This document shows positions 38,282 through 47,079 of a stretch of 64,000 nt of DNA, piece by piece. The first letter of the stretch is position 1, and each line of letters begins with the position of its first letter. Source of the DNA: Chryseobacterium sp. JV274 (lineage in GTDB: Bacteria > Bacteroidota > Bacteroidia > Flavobacteriales > Weeksellaceae); assembly GCF_903969135.1 (NCBI RefSeq), contig NZ_LR824569.1, positions 3,865,001 to 3,929,000 of the forward strand, written 5' to 3'. A model generated the notes under the pieces. That model was not told the DNA's origin. It did not search any database and saw only the letters and a list, made by a program, of their open reading frames with translations. A program made the position numbers and the translations under genes.

Positions 38282-39457
38282 ATGGACAATAAGGAAAATC
38301 AACCCATAGATCCACTAGGATCAATAGAACCTCTTAAAACCTTTGAACCTACTCCAATGGTTCCGCCAACACCGGCTCAGCCTGTCCAAAACGCAGCGCC
38401 GGCGGTTCTTGTAGACAGAGAAGGAAATGTAAATCTGACGCAGCTGCAGTCAGAAGAACGTCAGAAATATGAAGTTCTGGCGAACTCTATTGATGAAGCT
38501 AATCCTGGTTCCATCGTGAATTTTGGGGCGGAACTTCAGAAAACATTAACCAACCAGAGTGACAGCTTCTTAGGAAACGTAAGAAGATCCAACTCAGGTG
38601 AAGTAGGAGGGCTTATCAATGATCTTTTGGTAGAGCTTAATTATGTGGATGTTGAAGAGCTTAATGGAAATAAAGTGAAAAGTTTCCTAAGTAAATTACC
38701 ATTCATGAAAAAGGTAATAACTCAGGTAGAGAACTTGTTTACAAAATATGATAAGATCATCAATAATATTGAGCAGATCTCTTATAAAGTAAACGCAGGA
38801 ATCATTACTTCCACAAAAGATAATGCTGTACTTCAGACTATCTTTGAAAGCAATGTGAATTCTATCAAGCAGATTGAAGATCTTGTGATTGCAGGAAATC
38901 TAAGAATGGAAAGAGCTGCAGTAGAACTTGCTCAGATGGAAACTGCCCCTCAGAATTTTCAGGATTATCAGATTGCAGATAAAAGAGATTTTATCGCACG
39001 ATTAGACAGAAGAATGGCTGATCTTAAGGTGGTGCGTGTGATCATGATGCAGTCGCTTCCACAGATCAGGCTCGTACAGAATAACAACGTTTCTATTGCT
39101 GAAAAAGCACAGACTATTCTTACCACTACACTTCCTGTATGGAAAAACCAGCTTTCACTTGCTGTGGCGATGTACAGACAGCAGCAGAATATTGAGATCC
39201 AGCAGAAAGTGTCTTCTACTACAGAAGAGATCTTAAGAAAGAATGCGGAACGTCTTGGACAGAATTCTGTGAATGTTGCCAGAGCGAACGAGCAGACTAT
39301 CGTATCTGTGGAAACATTAAAAGAAACAACATCAATGCTTATCAATACATTGAATGAAGTGAAACAAATCCAGAAACAGGGAGCAGATAACAGAAGAAAA
39401 CTGGATCAGGATCTTCAGACATTGGAGCATGAACTTAAAGCGAATGTCAGAGGTTAA
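38282..39457 (+). CDS. TelA/toxic anion resistance family protein
   Basis: A 391-aa mostly helical protein. A proline-rich tail (TPMVPPTPAQP) precedes long coiled-coil helices, including QIRLVQNNNVSIAEKAQTIL and LPVWKNQLSLAVAMYRQQQ, which are typical of TelA (PF05816-type) proteins. It starts 2 nt after terD. In Ter systems TelA is a peripheral partner of the TerC complex. Confidence 0.88.
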   Translation: MDNKENQPIDPLGSIEPLKTFEPTPMVPPTPAQPVQNAAPAVLVDREGNVNLTQLQSEERQKYEVLANSIDEANPGSIVNFGAELQKTLTNQSDSFLGNVRRSNSGEVGGLINDLLVELNYVDVEELNGNKVKSFLSKLPFMKKVITQVENLFTKYDKIINNIEQISYKVNAGIITSTKDNAVLQTIFESNVNSIKQIEDLVIAGNLRMERAAVELAQMETAPQNFQDYQIADKRDFIARLDRRMADLKVVRVIMMQSLPQIRLVQNNNVSIAEKAQTILTTTLPVWKNQLSLAVAMYRQQQNIEIQQKVSSTTEEILRKNAERLGQNSVNVARANEQTIVSVETLKETTSMLINTLNEVKQIQKQGADNRRKLDQDLQTLEHELKANVRG

Positions 39458-39473
39458 TTTATAGAATACTAAG

Positions 39474-40421
39474 GTGGGGGATGATGCAGCAACCATATTG
39501 TCGCAAAGCAAAAGAAGATTAACAAAGCTTAAGCTTCTTGCTAATTTTTTTGAACATATTGATATCATATCAATCTATATCAAAACAGATATTATCCACA
39601 ATCTGTTTCAGGAAAATACAGCTTTAGATTACAATAAACTGGAACTTTTTCACCTGCAGTATACAGATAGTCTCATAGAGCTTCTGACTAAAATTAAAAA
39701 GCAGAAGGAAAATGATATGCTGGCGGTCATCAATGAAATTAACATCAACAGTAAATATATTTCAGGTTTTGAAGAAAGACGGGTAGATAGCTTTCAGACC
39801 GACAGGAAAATGTACAGCGGTGTATTTTCCCAGCATCTGAAAACTTTGTATAAAGATCTTACGGAAGATAGTTTTACGGCCAATTGGGATAATGTATTAT
39901 ACTTTCATAAAAAATATGCTCAGGAATTTTATAGAGCGGAAGCAGATGAAATACTGCTGAAATCCGATTCATTTCCCGCATATCAGTATAAAGATTACTC
40001 CATTGAAAGAAAACTGTTGGGAAGGCTTAATATACAAGGGTTTAAAGTCCGTTTTGTATGTGGTTACCTCATAGGAACCCATGATTATGAACTTTTCAAA
40101 ATCTTTCAGTCTGATGATCATTTTATTTTCAGTGTTGACGAAAAGAAATTGTATCTTTTTGACAAAGAACTGGACAAGCTGGATATTTCTGAAAATCAAT
40201 CTAATCAGAGTTCCATTATTGATCAGTTGAGAAGCAAAAATGAACAGCTGGAACATAGTATGAGCGAAAGAAAACGTACTTTACCGGCAGAAGTGGAAGG
40301 TGTTTTGAAAGATTATATCAAAAACCTGGAAAATATAGATATTATGAGCAAAATATTTGATTTTGACGAAGAAACAAATATTCTGCGGGCAATGCTTAAT
40401 TTGAATTTAAATAATAACTAA
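39474..40421 (+). CDS. Unknown helical protein inside the ter cluster
   Basis: A 315-aa soluble helical protein, with a GTG start 16 nt after the telA stop. Coiled-coil segments lie near residues 240-270 (RSKNEQLEHSMSERKR). No family is recognised. Its position between telA and the second terD makes it a probable Ter accessory. Confidence 0.72.
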   Translation: MGDDAATILSQSKRRLTKLKLLANFFEHIDIISIYIKTDIIHNLFQENTALDYNKLELFHLQYTDSLIELLTKIKKQKENDMLAVINEININSKYISGFEERRVDSFQTDRKMYSGVFSQHLKTLYKDLTEDSFTANWDNVLYFHKKYAQEFYRAEADEILLKSDSFPAYQYKDYSIERKLLGRLNIQGFKVRFVCGYLIGTHDYELFKIFQSDDHFIFSVDEKKLYLFDKELDKLDISENQSNQSSIIDQLRSKNEQLEHSMSERKRTLPAEVEGVLKDYIKNLENIDIMSKIFDFDEETNILRAMLNLNLNNN

Positions 40422-40489
40422 GACGAAATTTGAAAAGCAAAGAAGATTCGCTTTTTTGCAAAATGTAAATAACAACTAAACATAAAAAG

Positions 40490-41098
40490 ATGGCTATCAA
40501 CTTACAAAAAGGTCAGAGAATTAACCTTAAAAAAGAAAATGGAGCTGAGCTTTCCCAAGCTTGTGTAGGAATCAACTGGGGAGCAATTGAAAAGAAAGGA
40601 TTTTTTGGAACTAAAAAAGAAGCAGTAGACTTAGACGGAAGCTGTATTTTATATGATTCAAACAAAAACGTTACTGAAGTAATCTATTTTGGAAATCTTA
40701 AATCCAGAAACGGATCTGTAAAACACAGCGGAGATGATCTTACCGGTGACGTAAACGGAGATGACGGATTGGATAACGAGGTGATCACAGTAGATTTCAG
40801 CCAACTGGAGCCGAATGTAGAGCACGTAGCACTGGTACTGAACAGCTATAGAGGCCAGGACTTCGGAACAATTCCTTTTGCTTCTATCCGTATTTATGAA
40901 GGAACACCTACCAATGTGAGAGAAGTGTTTGCAAAATATGATATTGCAAATGATGCTTCTTTCAACGGACATGTTGCCATGGTAATGGGTGTTTTCTATA
41001 AGAGAAACGGAGAATGGAAATTCAACGCTATCGGAGATCCTACAGCAGACAAAAAGCTGGAGCAGACGATCCAGACGGTACAGATGAATTATCTATAA
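40490..41098 (+). CDS. terD: TerD family protein, copy 2
   Basis: A 202-aa TerD domain: MAINLQKGQRINL, DLDGSCILYD, HSGDDLTGDVNGDDGLDNEVI and MGVFYKRNGEWKFNAIG. Compared with copy 1 it has an insertion near ELSQACVGINWGAIEKKG. The acidic loop is complete for calcium binding. An intergenic 68 nt separates it from the previous gene. Confidence 0.92.
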   Translation: MAINLQKGQRINLKKENGAELSQACVGINWGAIEKKGFFGTKKEAVDLDGSCILYDSNKNVTEVIYFGNLKSRNGSVKHSGDDLTGDVNGDDGLDNEVITVDFSQLEPNVEHVALVLNSYRGQDFGTIPFASIRIYEGTPTNVREVFAKYDIANDASFNGHVAMVMGVFYKRNGEWKFNAIGDPTADKKLEQTIQTVQMNYL

Positions 41099-41183
41099 TC
41101 AATTGTAAATCAAAAGATAAATAAAATAGCAATATTTGTACTCTGTACATCTATTGCTTTTATCATATAATAACATAACTCAC

Positions 41184-42227
41184 GTGGAACATCAAAGTAT
41201 TTTAGAACTGCACCCAGGTCTGGTGTGGGGATTTGCAATAACAGTCGTTATCATGCTGCTCCTGGACTTAGGGGTATTTAATAAAAAAAGTCATGAAGTC
41301 TCTTCCAAAGAAGCTACCATATGGTCTATCGTGTGGATTTCGCTTTCAATGGTTTTTTCAGGAGTGGTGTATTGGGTATTCAATACCGATGGAAGCCCTG
41401 AAAGCCATGCTTTGGCAATAGAAAAATTTACACAGTATCAGGCCGCCTATTGGATTGAAAAAGCCTTGTCTGTAGATAATTTATTTGTATTTATCCTTGT
41501 TTTCGGTTTCTTCAAAGTTCCGAAATACCTTCATCACAAGGTTCTTTTCTGGGGAATCATCGGTGCATTGATCTTCAGGGCTATATTCATCTTTGCAGGA
41601 GTAGGATTGATCAATCTGACTTATCTTCCTGAAATGAATATTTTTGGTAAAGCTGTACAAATCAATATCGTTATGGCACTGTTCGGATTATTTCTTGTGT
41701 ATGCGGGTATCAAATCATGGGGCGACGGTGGCGACGATGACGACGAAGATTACAGCAATACAGCAGGAGCAAGACTGATCAAGAGTTTCTGGAAAGTTTC
41801 TGACAACTATGACGGAGATAAATTCTTCACCATTCAGAACGGAATCAAAATGGCAACTCCTCTTTTAGTGGTAGTAGGGGTTATCGAATTTACTGACGTT
41901 CTTTTCGCGGTAGACTCTATTCCGGCTATTTTTGCGATTTCTAATGACCCTTTCATCCTTTATACATCGAATATCTTTGCGATTTTAGGATTAAGATCAT
42001 TATATTTCCTGTTAGCGAACTTTATCCACATGTTCAGCAAACTTCCTTATGGATTGGCGATTATCCTTTCCTTTATTGGAGTTAAAATGCTTATTGCACC
42101 ATGGATTCATATTACGTCTCCGGTTTCTTTAGGAATTGTAGGAGGAGTATTAGTGATCTCTGTTCTTTTATCCATCATCTTCCCTGAAAAAGAAGAAGAG
42201 AAGAAAGAAGAATTAGAAGAAAAATAA
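41184..42227 (+). CDS. terC: TerC family integral membrane protein
   Basis: About 347 aa with nine or so membrane segments. Typical motifs: WIEKALSVDNLFVFILVFGFF and EFTDVLFAVDSIPAIFAI, with the conserved acidic DN and DS pairs, and a charged loop GDGGDDDDEDY. The GTG at 41184 was chosen because the family begins near LHPGLVWG; a TTG at 41136 is an alternative. TerC is the membrane anchor of the Ter complex and is linked to metal handling. Confidence 0.92.
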   Translation: MEHQSILELHPGLVWGFAITVVIMLLLDLGVFNKKSHEVSSKEATIWSIVWISLSMVFSGVVYWVFNTDGSPESHALAIEKFTQYQAAYWIEKALSVDNLFVFILVFGFFKVPKYLHHKVLFWGIIGALIFRAIFIFAGVGLINLTYLPEMNIFGKAVQINIVMALFGLFLVYAGIKSWGDGGDDDDEDYSNTAGARLIKSFWKVSDNYDGDKFFTIQNGIKMATPLLVVVGVIEFTDVLFAVDSIPAIFAISNDPFILYTSNIFAILGLRSLYFLLANFIHMFSKLPYGLAIILSFIGVKMLIAPWIHITSPVSLGIVGGVLVISVLLSIIFPEKEEEKKEELEEK

Positions 42228-42246
42228 TTTTATTTAAAAATATATA

Positions 42247-42281
42247 AAAAGCCTCCGGAATTCAATTCTGGAGGCTTTTTT
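42247..42281 (+). terminator. Intrinsic terminator of the ter cluster
   Basis: AAAGCCTCCGGAATT pairs with the following TTCTGGAGGCTTT and a T-run. Confidence 0.9.
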
Positions 42282-42492
42282 GTTGGAAGAACGCAAAGGC
42301 GCAAAGAAGATAAAAATTATGATGCTTTTTAAGACGCAAGAAAATCAAAGATTTTCAGCAAGGATAATTACTTATATTAATTATTCACATTATTCAAAGC
42401 CATATTATTAGCGGTATTCAATTTTATCGAAGATAAAATCTTTGCGCCTTGACACATTCTTATAAAAACTTTAGCGCCTTTGCGTTTCCAAC
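42282..42492. repeat. MITE-like inverted repeat, copy 3 of 3
   Basis: The end GTTGGAAGAACGCAAAGGCGC mirrors GCGCCTTTGCGTTTCCAAC. Inside are AAAATCAAAGATTTTC and TTTTATCGAAGATAAAA, as in copy 2. It fills most of the gap before the TetR gene. Confidence 0.65.
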
Positions 42493-42525
42493 AAAATAAA
42501 AGAAATATTTAAAAAATAAAAATAG

Positions 42526-42563
42526 ACAGACTGGTCTGTATGTTGTTTTTTTTCATACATTTG
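42526..42563 (+). promoter_or_regulatory. TetR operator and -7 promoter element
   Basis: A perfect 14-bp palindrome ACAGACTGGTCTGT (42526-42539) lies 16 nt upstream of TACATTTG (42556-42563), where a -33 element would be. It is probably the autoregulatory site of the TetR protein. Confidence 0.8.
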
Positions 42564-42582
42564 TTCCAGAAAAGAAAAGCAT

Positions 42583-43110
42583 ATGAAATCCCCAAGAGAA
42601 AGAATTATAGAAACCACATTTCAATTGTTCGCAAGACAAGGCTATAATTCTACCGGAATCAATCAGATTATTTCAGAAGCAGAAGTTGCCAAGGCAAGCT
42701 TTTATCAGTATTTTAAATCCAAAGAAGACCTTTGTGTAGAATTTCTGAAGGTAAGACATGAATATTGGTTCAATGAACTCCATAACTTCTTAGCAAAAGA
42801 ACAAGATTCAAAATCTAAAACTACCAAAGCTTTCGATTTTCTGGTCTATATGAATGAAAAGGAAAACTTTCGGGGATGCAGTTTCCTGAATATTTTATCA
42901 GAAATCCCAATGGATAATATTAAAATTCTGAGTGTCATTCAGTCCCATAAAGCTGATCTCAGAAACTATTTTTCAGAATTGATAGATGATGATGAACTAT
43001 CCGACCATGTTTATATGCTTTTTGAGAGCAGTATCATAGAAAGCCAGCTTTTCAAATCCAATGAATTAATTGAAAAATCAAAAAAAATAGTCACCAATTT
43101 AATACAATAA
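42583..43110 (+). CDS. TetR/AcrR family regulator
   Basis: A 175-aa repressor. The N-terminal HTH is RIIETTFQLFARQGYNSTGI followed by VAKASFYQYFKSKEDL, the classical TetR signature. The C-terminal ligand domain is divergent. A perfect palindromic operator overlaps its promoter, so it most likely represses itself and the NTF2-like gene 3 nt downstream. Confidence 0.92.
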   Translation: MKSPRERIIETTFQLFARQGYNSTGINQIISEAEVAKASFYQYFKSKEDLCVEFLKVRHEYWFNELHNFLAKEQDSKSKTTKAFDFLVYMNEKENFRGCSFLNILSEIPMDNIKILSVIQSHKADLRNYFSELIDDDELSDHVYMLFESSIIESQLFKSNELIEKSKKIVTNLIQ

Positions 43111-43113
43111 ATC

Positions 43114-43527
43114 ATGGAACAAAAACACCCGCTTCCACCTTTCACTCTTGAAACGGCATTGGAAAAAATTCAATTGGCTGAAGATGCCTGGAACAGTCAG
43201 AATCCTGAAAAAGTTTCTAAAGCATACACCAGCAACAGCGAATGGAGAAACAGAGATACCTTTGTGAATGGTAGAGAAGAGATTGTAGCATTTCTTCAAA
43301 AGAAATGGGATAAAGAACTTCATTATAAGCTTAAAAAAGAATATTGGGCACACACGGATAATCGCATTGCGGTTCGCTTTGAATATGAATATCAGGCCAA
43401 AGATGGAAACTGGTTCAGGGCGTATGGAAACGAGAACTGGGAGTTTGATGAAAATGGGCTGATGGCGAAAAGATATGCAAGTATCAATGATTTGGCTATC
43501 AACGAAGAAGATCGAAAGTTCAGATAA
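43114..43527 (+). CDS. NTF2-like protein, DUF1348 family
   Basis: A 137-aa protein with the SnoaL/NTF2 cone fold pattern: [36 protein letters not shown] and [19 protein letters not shown]. Its start lies 3 nt after the TetR stop, so both form one operon. Members are small-molecule-binding or isomerase-like; the substrate is unknown. Confidence 0.87.
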   Translation: MEQKHPLPPFTLETALEKIQLAEDAWNSQNPEKVSKAYTSNSEWRNRDTFVNGREEIVAFLQKKWDKELHYKLKKEYWAHTDNRIAVRFEYEYQAKDGNWFRAYGNENWEFDENGLMAKRYASINDLAINEEDRKFR

Positions 43528-43566
43528 AATAATAAGAAATTATCTCAAAACTCAAATTATTTGGTT

Positions 43567-43651
43567 TTTGTCATTCTGACGAAGGAAGAATCTTAATGAT
43601 AGACAATGATGTGAGATTCTTCACTACCTTTCATTTCGTTCAGAATGACAC
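43567..43651. repeat. Palindromic repeat GTCATTCTGACGAAGG...CAGAATGAC
   Basis: GTCATTCTGACGAAGGAAGA and TTTCGTTCAGAATGACA form inverted arms around GTGAGATTCTTC. Same family as 18516-18602 and 17411-17471. Confidence 0.6.
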
Positions 43652-43720
43652 TTCCAAGAAATGCTCTTTTTTAGATAAAATCTTTGTTTTGCATTCAAAA
43701 ATTTATAACTCATCATTATT

Positions 43721-44728
43721 TTAACTGTTTTTCCCATGCAGCAGTTTGTTAATCTTTCTTCGCGTTTGCAAAGAAATTTTATAAGCCTCATCACGCAGTT
43801 TCTGTATTTTCCCTACGGGCTGGAAGAACATTTTACTTTCAAAAGGATTGAATGAAAGAAGCTCATTCGTGCAATTGCGTGAATCCAATAAGGAATCTTT
43901 GTTGATTCTGACTTCACCAATTTTAATAAATGGAGAATTTTTCCATTCAACATTCAGTTTGTTGACCGGTTGATCTTTTAAATCATAACAAATCTGTATC
44001 ATAACATCTGCAGTGAAATCATGAGTTTGAAGATAGTTTGTCAAAGAATCTTTGATCTTCTGCTTCCTGCCTGTATTTTTATCAACAGATTGAGGACTTA
44101 ACTTTATTTTAATGATCTGATCTCCCAGTCGGTAAGCTCCTACAGAATAATAATCAAAGGACAGGATAAAATCATTTCTTTTCCCAATAAGCATAAGCAT
44201 ATTACGAAGCATATCGCCTGTCAATAAAGAGGGCAGTGTTTTGATCAGCTGAACAAACATAGAAAATAAACTGCTCCATTGCTTCATATAAACCCGATTA
44301 ATTGCTGTAAACAATTTCAGAAAAGTAGAAACAGAACTGACAGGGAACAAAGGAAAATTCACCAATGGATAGTTGGCAAGTAATCCACTGTTCTCATCCT
44401 TGATTTGTACAGCAAAGCCATACGCCGGAATATCTTTTTTTGAATTCTTAATTTTCAACTGAGCATTGGAAAATCGTATAGTCAGATCGAATTTTTCCTT
44501 ATCAAAAAAAGGATGCAGTGATTCCGGGATATCAGGTTCAATCCAGAACGTTCCCTTTGCTACGGCATATGTTTTAGCATGGGCGTTTCGGGTTGCATAA
44601 TTGACGTCACTGATGGAAGAGGACTGCTCAACAAAATCAGCAATTGTTTTTTTATTGATTTCAAGAAGCTTTTTTTCCTCCTCATTCAGTTCATCAAACT
44701 TCTTATTATATTTTAATGGATTTGGCAT
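43721..44728 (-). CDS. Catalase family protein (catalase-like fold)
   Basis: A 335-aa protein. The N-terminal ARNAHAKTYAVAKGTFWIEP matches the region around the catalytic histidine of catalase-related proteins, and LTIRFSNA follows as in that family. It is shorter than heme catalases and no clear heme tyrosine motif is seen, so activity is uncertain. Allene oxide synthase-like or catalase-related lipoxygenase partners are alternatives. It is monocistronic. Confidence 0.7.
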   Translation of the reverse strand: MPNPLKYNKKFDELNEEEKKLLEINKKTIADFVEQSSSISDVNYATRNAHAKTYAVAKGTFWIEPDIPESLHPFFDKEKFDLTIRFSNAQLKIKNSKKDIPAYGFAVQIKDENSGLLANYPLVNFPLFPVSSVSTFLKLFTAINRVYMKQWSSLFSMFVQLIKTLPSLLTGDMLRNMLMLIGKRNDFILSFDYYSVGAYRLGDQIIKIKLSPQSVDKNTGRKQKIKDSLTNYLQTHDFTADVMIQICYDLKDQPVNKLNVEWKNSPFIKIGEVRINKDSLLDSRNCTNELLSFNPFESKMFFQPVGKIQKLRDEAYKISLQTRRKINKLLHGKNS

Positions 44729-45003
44729 TTAGTTTTTAAAATCCAATTATAACGCCAAGTTTCGAAATCTGTGTTAAGTAAGTATTACAATTATTTGAAC
44801 TTTGTTGAAAAGATGCTTTTAAATAAAGAGATGTAAGATAATATGATTGCTGAATTTCGATCAATACGCTATTTAACTTATTGATTATTAGTGTAAAATT
44901 GTTTTAAATAAGAATAAATTAAAACGTATTGTTTGATGTGGAAATACTCAGGATTTTTAATCTTCCTTCCTCATGCTTCCCTCTTCCAAGCCTAAAAAAG
45001 CCT

Positions 45004-45011
45004 TATCTTTG
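45004..45011 (+). promoter_or_regulatory. -7 promoter element TATCTTTG of the FKBP gene
   Basis: A perfect TAnnTTTG 14 nt before the ATG at 45026. Confidence 0.65.
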
Positions 45012-45025
45012 TAAAAAATTATAAT

Positions 45026-45460
45026 ATGGGAGTAGCAGATATGTTATTTAAACGTAAAAAAGAATTGGCAGAAAAGAACCTGAAAGAGGGTAAAGAATAT
45101 ATGGAAGAGTATGGTAAGAGAGAAAGCGTTGTGCAATTACCAAGCGGTTTACAGTATGAGATCATTACAGAAGGAGACGGTCCAAAACCAGGTCCTAAAT
45201 CTACTGTAAAATGTCACTATCACGGAACCACTATTTCCGGTAAAGTATTCGATAGCTCAGTAAAAAGAGGTACACCTGCATCTTTCCCTTTAAACAGAGT
45301 GATCTCAGGGTGGACAGAGGCACTTCAGCTGATGCCGGTTGGAAGCAAATGGAGATTGATCATTCCACCGCATTTAGCTTATGGAGATCAGGAGATCAGC
45401 AAAGAAATCGGACCAAACAGTACGCTTGTTTTTGAAGTTGAATTACTGGATATTAAATAA
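45026..45460 (+). CDS. FKBP-type peptidyl-prolyl isomerase
   Basis: A 144-aa protein without a signal peptide. A charged helix (residues 6-35) precedes the FKBP domain: LPSGLQYEIITEGDG, VKCHYHGTTISGKVFDSS, VISGWTEALQLMPVGSKW and IPPHLAYGDQ. Key binding-site residues are present, including the GW of ISGW and the Tyr of LAYG. It catalyses proline cis-trans isomerisation; a chaperone role in the cytoplasm is likely. Confidence 0.92.
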   Translation: MGVADMLFKRKKELAEKNLKEGKEYMEEYGKRESVVQLPSGLQYEIITEGDGPKPGPKSTVKCHYHGTTISGKVFDSSVKRGTPASFPLNRVISGWTEALQLMPVGSKWRLIIPPHLAYGDQEISKEIGPNSTLVFEVELLDIK

Positions 45461-45473
45461 TCCTTCTTAAAAA

Positions 45474-45508
45474 TAAAAAAATTTACCTGATTTCAGGTAA
45501 ATTTTTTT
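45474..45508 (+). terminator. Intrinsic terminator after FKBP
   Basis: AAATTTACCTGA pairs with TCAGGTAAATTT, followed by a T-run. Confidence 0.88.
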
Positions 45509-45592
45509 ATTTGTGTTATATTCGTATAGATGAATTGTGAAAATGAAGAAATTTATTTTACAATACGTCAGGCAACACAAAAATATGACTGA

Positions 45593-46543
45593 ATGAAAAA
45601 ACTCTTCTACCTTATTGCTATGGTTAGCTTACTGGTGTCGTGTGTTTCCAAAAAGAACCAGGCAATCCAGCAGAATATTCTTACCCTTAAGGACAGCTAC
45701 TGTAAGGCACCTTTTAAATACAATTACAATAATAAGCTTCCGTCTTATAATTCGGATTCTATTCTAACTGCCAATAAAGAACTCAGCGGAATGTTTACCG
45801 ATCAGAGTGTGTTAATTTTAAATGCATTGGGAAACCTTGATGATGTACACAAAATCATCGAACTTAAAAAAGATTCTTCCCTCACCTCACAGGTGAAAAT
45901 ATTGCAGCTTAAAACCAAAATCAACAGCAGAATTACCATTGCTTTAACAGAGCTGGATGCTGTAGCTGCAGAATTTGACTGTGAAGGAGAAAGAGTGGCT
46001 CAGATTGGAAGCTATGTAGATAATCTGAATGCCTCCAGAAATAACAAACTGATTTTATATTCTATCATTGCCGGAGCAGCTTCATCCATTGCGGGTGGAA
46101 TTGTAAAAAGTGACGGCTGGGATAATGCAATTGGTATCGGAGGAGGTATTTTAGGAGCAGGGTTTGGTTTGGCAACCCTTAATCCCAAGGGAAAAAAAGT
46201 AGAATTTATCCACCAGAGAAATCTTTTGAGGGATATCTGGAAAGAAAAACTGGAATCCCCAAACTTCCCACCTTTCATTTGGTATATGTATACTGAGAAA
46301 AAATTTTCCAACAAAGAAGAATACTCTATCATAGGAAATATGAAGTTGAGATGGCTTCATTATCAGTTTGATGATGTAAAAGAAGCTGCGGATAGGTCTG
46401 TGATCTTCAGCGATGGAGGATTTTACAGAGCAGATGATCTCAATAACCGTGCTGCCATGCTCAATCAGATGCAGTCAGCCACCCGTACCATCAATCAGAA
46501 TATCAATTATCTACTGCTTGATCTGGATAAATTAATCCTTTAA
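45593..46543 (+). CDS. Lipoprotein of unknown function, 316 aa
   Basis: A type II signal peptide, MKKLFYLIAMVSLLVSC, places the lipidated cysteine at residue 17. Two glycine-rich hydrophobic segments near 153-170 and 180-197 (ILYSIIAGAASSIAGGIV, AIGIGGGILGAGFG) suggest insertion into or contact with a membrane. No family is recognised. There is no obvious partner; the Rrf2 regulator is downstream with its own promoter. Confidence 0.75.
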   Translation: MKKLFYLIAMVSLLVSCVSKKNQAIQQNILTLKDSYCKAPFKYNYNNKLPSYNSDSILTANKELSGMFTDQSVLILNALGNLDDVHKIIELKKDSSLTSQVKILQLKTKINSRITIALTELDAVAAEFDCEGERVAQIGSYVDNLNASRNNKLILYSIIAGAASSIAGGIVKSDGWDNAIGIGGGILGAGFGLATLNPKGKKVEFIHQRNLLRDIWKEKLESPNFPPFIWYMYTEKKFSNKEEYSIIGNMKLRWLHYQFDDVKEAADRSVIFSDGGFYRADDLNNRAAMLNQMQSATRTINQNINYLLLDLDKLIL

Positions 46544-46555
46544 GAAAAAATTAAC

Positions 46556-46596
46556 TGTAATGAAATTTGTTACATTTGAAAAAATGTTTACCTTTG
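46556..46596 (+). promoter_or_regulatory. Rrf2-type operator 1 and promoter
   Basis: The 19-bp dyad TGTAATGAAATTTGTTACA (46556-46574) matches the one at 47039. TTTG (46566-46569) and TACCTTTG (46589-46596), 19 nt apart, form a consensus promoter, so the dyad covers the -33 element. A further TGTAATTACA-like motif lies at 46599. Confidence 0.75.
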
Positions 46597-46609
46597 CAAT
46601 GTAATTACA

Positions 46610-47020
46610 ATGAACAATACAAGATTTGCTACGGCAATACATATCATGACATTATTGGCGAAGAGCCCTCAGGAGTGGCTTACTTCCGAGTGGATCGCCG
46701 GTAGTATCAATGTGAATCCGGTGATTATCCGAAAGGAGATCAGCGTATTAAGAGAAGCAGGTCTGATGATTAGCAGACAAGGGAAAGAAGGAGGAAGTCA
46801 GCTTGGCAAAAATGCAGAACTGATCACCATTTCGGAGATCTATAAAGCAGTAAAAAATACAGAAGTATTGGGTAAAAAAAATCAGAATCCTAATCCGGCC
46901 TGCAGTGTTGGAAAGGAAATTAACGTTCATTTAAATACATTATTTGAAGAAACAGATCATTTGGTAGTAAAGTTTTTAGGAGACAAGTCATTACAGGAAT
47001 TCGCTGACCAGTTCGAGTAA
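46610..47020 (+). CDS. Rrf2 family transcriptional regulator
   Basis: A 136-aa winged-helix regulator: RFATAIHIMTLLAKSPQEWL, VNPVIIRKEISVLREAGLM and a wing SRQGKEGGSQLGK. Only one Cys (ACSVG) sits where iron-sulfur members have three, so it is probably a non-FeS type such as a redox or quinone-type sensor. It appears to bind matching dyads before itself and the downstream dehydrogenase. Confidence 0.88.
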   Translation: MNNTRFATAIHIMTLLAKSPQEWLTSEWIAGSINVNPVIIRKEISVLREAGLMISRQGKEGGSQLGKNAELITISEIYKAVKNTEVLGKKNQNPNPACSVGKEINVHLNTLFEETDHLVVKFLGDKSLQEFADQFE

Positions 47021-47038
47021 AAATTTTTTAACCTTAAA

Positions 47039-47057
47039 TGTAACAAAATTTATTACA
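47039..47057 (+). promoter_or_regulatory. Rrf2-type operator 2
   Basis: TGTAACAAAATTTATTACA, the same dyad as 46556-46574, 23 nt before the start of the NAD(P)-binding protein gene. No clear -7 was found here, so the genes may also be read through from the regulator. Confidence 0.75.
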
Positions 47058-47079
47058 ATTTAATTTAAAAATAAACATT

